Source of the DNA: 40CM-2-70-7 sp035631315
Lineage (GTDB): Bacteria; Gemmatimonadota; Gemmatimonadetes; Gemmatimonadales; GWC2-71-9
Direction: 5' to 3'
DNA: 64,000 nucleotides
Assembly: GCA_035631315.1 (NCBI GenBank)
Contig: DASQIZ010000013.1
Coordinates: forward strand, 1-64,000
Positions 60,626-64,000 of this stretch are shown here, one piece after another. The notes under the pieces are model-generated. The model ran no database searches. It was given only the letters and a program-made list of their open reading frames with translations, and was not told the origin of the DNA. Both the position numbers and the translations under genes were made by a program. Numbering within the stretch: the first letter of the stretch is position 1; the number at the start of each line of letters is the position of its first letter.

Positions 60626-62614
60626 ATGAGTCCCTGGACGCGTCGCGAGTTCGTACAGCAGGCGGGATTCCTCGCCGGGGGATTGATCACCTCGGGGACG
60701 GCCACGACGCTGCGTTACCGCGTCGACGCCGCCGACATCACCCTCGGCAACGACGCCATCAACGCGACGTGGCGACTGTCGGGGGGCGTCCTCAAGGGCC
60801 TCACCATCACGGACATCGGCGTTCACCGGGTGCTGTCACTCCCCGAGGAAGTCGTGACGCTGGTGCTCCAGGATGGGACGACCATCGTCGGGTCCGAGCT
60901 CCAGGCCCGGGCGCCGACCTATGAGCGCCTGCCGGGGGACCACCGCGCCTCCCGATTCGCCGACCGCCTCCCGGGTCACCAGGTCACCGTCGAACTGACC
61001 GATCCCGCGTCCCGCCTGGGCGTCACCTGGCGCGCGATTCTGCGCACCGATTCCCGGTACTTGCGGCAGGAAGTCACGATCCGGGCGGTGGGAAGCGATC
61101 TCCCCGTCAAAGAGATCCAGCTGGGCGAGCTGACCCTGCCCGGCGCGCGCCTCTCGGGCTCGGTCGACGGATCCCCCGTGGTGACCAATGGCTGGTTTGC
61201 CGGGTTCGAGCATCCTCTGTCGCACCACACCGTCGAGAGCGACCGGGTCCGCTATGGCCTGTCGCGGGAGCTGCCGATCAGGCCTGGAGCACCCGTCACC
61301 TGCTCGTCGGTGGTCGGGCCCGTGACGTCGGGGCAGCTGCGGCGCGACTTCCTGCTGTACCTGGAACGCGAACGGGCTCACCCCTACCGTCCCTTCCTGC
61401 ACTACAACTCCTGGTACGACCTCGGCTACTTCTCGAAGTACGACGAGGCCGGCGCCCTCGCCGTGATCGACGCGTTCGGCGTCGAGCTCCACCGCAAGCG
61501 GGCGGTGGTCCTCGATTCCTTCCTGTTCGACGACGGATGGGACGACCCGGAGACGCTCTGGCACTTCCACTCCGGTTTTCCGCACGGCTTCACTCCCATT
61601 CGCGCCGCCGCGGCGAAGTACGGCGCGGGCCCGGGCGTGTGGATGTCCCCGTGGGGTGGATACGGCAAGCCGCGCGACGAGCGGGTGGCGTACGGCAAGA
61701 CGCAAGGATTCGAGACCAACGAGGGCGGCTTCGAGCTGTCGGGCCCCAAGTACTACAAGCGATTTCACGACGTCTGCGTCGATATGATCAAGACGTATGG
61801 CGTCAATCAGTTCAAGTTCGACGGCACCGGGAACGTCTCGCACGTCTTTCCGGGATCGCTGTTCGATTCTGATTTCGACGCCATGCTTTCCCTCATCGGG
61901 GACCTCCGGAACGAGAAGCCCGATCTCTACGTCAATCTCACGACCGGGACGTATCCGTCTCCCTTCTTCCTGCGCTCGTGCGATTCCATCTGGCGTGGCG
62001 GGGAGGATCACGAATTCGCCGGTGTGGGCAGCTGGCGGCAGAAGTGGATCACCTACCGCGACGCCGACACGTACGCCGGCATTGTTCAGAAGGGCCCGCT
62101 CTTCCCACTCAATTCCCTGATGCTGCATGGAATGATTTACGCGAAGCACGCCCACAACCTCGATACCGATCCGAGCGGCGACTTCGAATCGGAGGTCCGG
62201 GCGTACTTCGGGACGGGAACGCAGCTGCAGGAGATGTACATCACGCCGGGACTGCTCACGTCCGCGAACTGGGACGTCCTGGGCGAGTCAGCGCGCTGGT
62301 CGCGCTCGCGAGCCGCGGTGCTGTCCGATACCCACTGGATCGGTGGGGACCCCGCACAGCTCGAGCCTTACGGCCACGCGGCCTGGGCGCCTGGACGTGG
62401 CATCCTCTGTCTCCGTAACCCGGCCGACAAGGCGCAGTCCTTCTCCCTCAACATCGGCCAGGCGCTCGAGCTTCCCGCGCACGCGCCGCAGCGGTTCATG
62501 CTGCGTGGGGCCTACCAAAGCGAGCGCGCCAAACCTCTCCTCGAGGCCAGCGTCGACAAGACCGTGGAAATCCCGCTCGCGCCGTTCGAGGTGCTGACCT
62601 TAGAAACCGTGTAA
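60626..62614 (+). CDS. Tat-exported GH36-like glycoside hydrolase (alpha-galactosidase clan)
   Basis: 662 residues. ATG 60626 begins a twin-arginine leader (TRREFVQQAGFLAGGLITSG); the open frame 17 codons upstream is less likely. A beta-sandwich (about 40-250) precedes a TIM barrel (about 260-560), then a C-terminal beta domain. Barrel marks are YNSWYDLGYFSK, FLFDDGWDD near 302 and FKFDGTGN with D399, which matches the nucleophile strand of GH36/GH27 enzymes. The sequence is divergent and such proteins are often mislabelled enterotoxin. It is divergent from the GMC operon with 71 bases between, so it may provide or consume the glycoside that operon oxidises. Confidence 0.8.
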   Translation: MSPWTRREFVQQAGFLAGGLITSGTATTLRYRVDAADITLGNDAINATWRLSGGVLKGLTITDIGVHRVLSLPEEVVTLVLQDGTTIVGSELQARAPTYERLPGDHRASRFADRLPGHQVTVELTDPASRLGVTWRAILRTDSRYLRQEVTIRAVGSDLPVKEIQLGELTLPGARLSGSVDGSPVVTNGWFAGFEHPLSHHTVESDRVRYGLSRELPIRPGAPVTCSSVVGPVTSGQLRRDFLLYLERERAHPYRPFLHYNSWYDLGYFSKYDEAGALAVIDAFGVELHRKRAVVLDSFLFDDGWDDPETLWHFHSGFPHGFTPIRAAAAKYGAGPGVWMSPWGGYGKPRDERVAYGKTQGFETNEGGFELSGPKYYKRFHDVCVDMIKTYGVNQFKFDGTGNVSHVFPGSLFDSDFDAMLSLIGDLRNEKPDLYVNLTTGTYPSPFFLRSCDSIWRGGEDHEFAGVGSWRQKWITYRDADTYAGIVQKGPLFPLNSLMLHGMIYAKHAHNLDTDPSGDFESEVRAYFGTGTQLQEMYITPGLLTSANWDVLGESARWSRSRAAVLSDTHWIGGDPAQLEPYGHAAWAPGRGILCLRNPADKAQSFSLNIGQALELPAHAPQRFMLRGAYQSERAKPLLEASVDKTVEIPLAPFEVLTLETV

Positions 62615-62626
62615 TGCATCCTCTGC

Positions 62627-62711
62627 CGTTCCCAGGCCGAGGCCTGGGCCCGACAATACATGACGCTTGAAGCGTAGTGCCCTGTCGGCCCACATCTTCA
62701 GAGTGGGAACG
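62627..62711. repeat. 85-bp imperfect palindrome between convergent genes
   Basis: The two 42-base halves (62627-62668 and 62670-62711) align as reverse complements without gaps around one central base, with 28 of 42 matching: outer CGTTCCCA/TGGGAACG, middle CCGACA/TGTCGG and inner ACGCTT/AAGCGT. A second palindrome, CCCAGGCCGAGGCCTGGG (62631-62648), is nested in the left half. It could be a REP- or MITE-like intergenic element and would also fold as a terminator-like RNA. Confidence 0.65.
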
Positions 62712-62727
62712 ATGACGAGGGCAATCC

Positions 62728-64000
62728 CTACCTCACTTTCGCGTCCCAGTTCAATAAGGCGTTCCACACCAACGGAAACTCATGGTGATTCAGGTACCGG
62801 TGGAGCGCGTCGAACGTGAACGCGACCACTCGACCCTTCCCCACGGGCACATCGAAGATCGCGCCCTGCCCCAGGATCTCGTTTTCATTCCGGACCATGC
62901 CTGACGCGACGTACGCGCTGTCCGTGGTCTTCTCCTTCTCTTTCGCCACGGGAGCCTTTCCCGTCTCCGGCATCCCCAGCATCGGCCCTTCGTCCTTTTC
63001 GCCCTTTATCCCGGCCCCGTACTGGAGCACGAGCATCGCGCTGTCGCGCTTGTCGACCTCGAACAGTGGCCCATTGCCACGGAAGAGCGTGAACTGGCTG
63101 GGATAGCCGTAGAGAATGGGTGATGCCGCATGACGGATCCGGGCGCGCACGACTGACCCGGGGTGGAAGAGGGCGCCGGCGCCATGCGGAGAAAGGGGAG
63201 CCGCGATGCCGGTGCCGGAAATCATCGACGTCGACGAGCCAAGCGTGATGATCTCACCACCCGCGTCCGCGAACTTCTGCAGCTCGCCGAGCCCCTCGAA
63301 TCCAGGACCGCCGGTGATATCGGGAGAAGACTCCGGCGTGCCGAAGGCCGGACTCTGCGCGGTCTTCTGGTACGGCAGCGGTCCCCACTTCGAGTCGATC
63401 CCGTGAATCCACTCGGGGACCCCGCCTCGCGCATTCGGCACCAGAATGACATCGAACCGCTCGCGCAGGTGTCCCCGTCTGAGGTCGTCCTTGTCGATGG
63501 GCGTATAGGGGATGTGGGCGTGCTCGAACGTGTAGCGCGACCACCCCTCATCCTGCGTATCGAACCACGTGTGATAAATCGCCACCCTCGGCGTGCGCAG
63601 CTCGTGCCGCGGCACGGACGGAGCGGAGGCACCCACCAGCGGCAGCGCGTAGTCGGCAGCGAGCCTGGACGCCGCCGTCCCCGACAGCCCCTCCCAGATC
63701 ACCGAGCCGATCGGGAACGTGTCCTTCCCCACCAGAAACTCGCTTTCGGCAGCGTACGCATGCGCGCCCGGCTGGTCGGCTCTCAGCGCGTAGAGCGCGG
63801 GCAGCAACTCTCCCTGCGCCCGGTACGGCATGACGTACACGGTCCCGCTCCCCGTCACCTGGGCGGTCGCGGCCACCGTGTCCTTCAAGAGCTCCAGTCC
63901 ACTCCAGTGGAAGACGGCAGTGTCGTTGACGCCCGTCACACGCACGCCGTACAGGTCACCGAGGGTCCAGGCGACGTCGTCGTAAGGCGGGTACTTGGCG
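62728..64000 (-). CDS. C-terminal part of an M14-type zinc carboxypeptidase-like protein (5' end outside window)
   Basis: The frame is open to the window edge; about 424 residues are visible. The visible N-terminal part (PPYDDVAWTLGDLYGVRV) and the following glutamine-amidotransferase-like domain (TPRVAIYHTWFDTQDEGW, VILVPNARGG, SPDITGGPGFEGLGELQKF) are those of the long secreted M14 peptidases common in this kind of genome. The zinc-binding catalytic domain lies outside the window, so activity cannot be checked. The last residues, FPLVWNALLNWDAKVR, close a conserved C-terminus. Confidence 0.75.
   Translation of the reverse strand, partial: AKYPPYDDVAWTLGDLYGVRVTGVNDTAVFHWSGLELLKDTVAATAQVTGSGTVYVMPYRAQGELLPALYALRADQPGAHAYAAESEFLVGKDTFPIGSVIWEGLSGTAASRLAADYALPLVGASAPSVPRHELRTPRVAIYHTWFDTQDEGWSRYTFEHAHIPYTPIDKDDLRRGHLRERFDVILVPNARGGVPEWIHGIDSKWGPLPYQKTAQSPAFGTPESSPDITGGPGFEGLGELQKFADAGGEIITLGSSTSMISGTGIAAPLSPHGAGALFHPGSVVRARIRHAASPILYGYPSQFTLFRGNGPLFEVDKRDSAMLVLQYGAGIKGEKDEGPMLGMPETGKAPVAKEKEKTTDSAYVASGMVRNENEILGQGAIFDVPVGKGRVVAFTFDALHRYLNHHEFPLVWNALLNWDAKVR

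Overview
The window is 64 kb of high-GC bacterial chromosome, packed with genes; no gap between genes reaches 300 bases. I see no rRNA, tRNA, insertion sequence, prophage or CRISPR array. The gene content suggests a heterotrophic, diderm soil or water bacterium of the Gemmatimonadota type: tandem Ser/Thr kinases with PD40 propeller sensors, many secreted S9/M1/M28/S41/M14 peptidases with N-termini ending in A-Q, a Tat-exported BNR-repeat protein, DUF1080 and Gfo/Idh/MocA proteins, and outer-membrane barrels. The phylum is inferred from this profile, not from a marker gene.

Layout. 1-8.5 kb: a truncated membrane protein, a secreted barrel-like protein, Ada DNA repair, a small-subunit/GMC dehydrogenase pair, a PLP decarboxylase, an alpha/beta hydrolase and a flavin monooxygenase. 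8.5-11.5 kb: the glyoxylate shunt (aceB-aceA). 11.4-20.4 kb: an S9 peptidase, then a lipid-modification group (delta-9-type desaturase, cyclopropane synthase, front-end-type desaturase), then a 1155-residue protein joining GH18-like, NodB deacetylase and GT2 synthase domains. 20.4-26.8 kb: a barrel protein, an SHS-type MFS carrier, an M1 aminopeptidase, CutC and an NHS-type MFS carrier. 26.8-34 kb: sugar-polymer catabolism (Tat Gfo/Idh/MocA protein, GH29 fucosidase, SGNH esterase, CocE-type hydrolase, GH35 beta-galactosidase).

34-52.6 kb is one run of eight minus-strand genes: M28 peptidase, acetamidase/formamidase, BNR protein, S9 peptidase, Tricorn-like protease, two paralogous PD40 kinases and a DPP4-type S9 peptidase. 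Spacers are 107 bases or shorter, and two Shine-Dalgarno sequences overlap the preceding TAG stop. It looks like a peptide-scavenging unit with built-in signalling. 52.6-56.2 kb holds Fpg glycosylase, a secreted unknown, a PP2C phosphatase and a YpdA-like reductase. 56.3-62.6 kb holds the strongest candidate system: a four-gene operon (GMC dehydrogenase with a four-cysteine motif, its Tat small subunit, a Gfo/Idh/MocA oxidoreductase and a DUF1080 protein), divergent from a Tat-exported GH36-like glycosidase. This fits oxidation of a glycoside at C3 followed by cleavage of the 3-keto-glycoside. The window ends inside an M14-type carboxypeptidase.

The non-coding DNA is unusual for short repeats. 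Runs of 7- or 8-bp units lie on the start codons or signal-peptide codons of three secreted-protein genes, and other repeats or dyads lie in six of nine convergent junctions. The other three convergent junctions overlap by 4-26 bp. One spacer holds an 85-bp imperfect palindrome.
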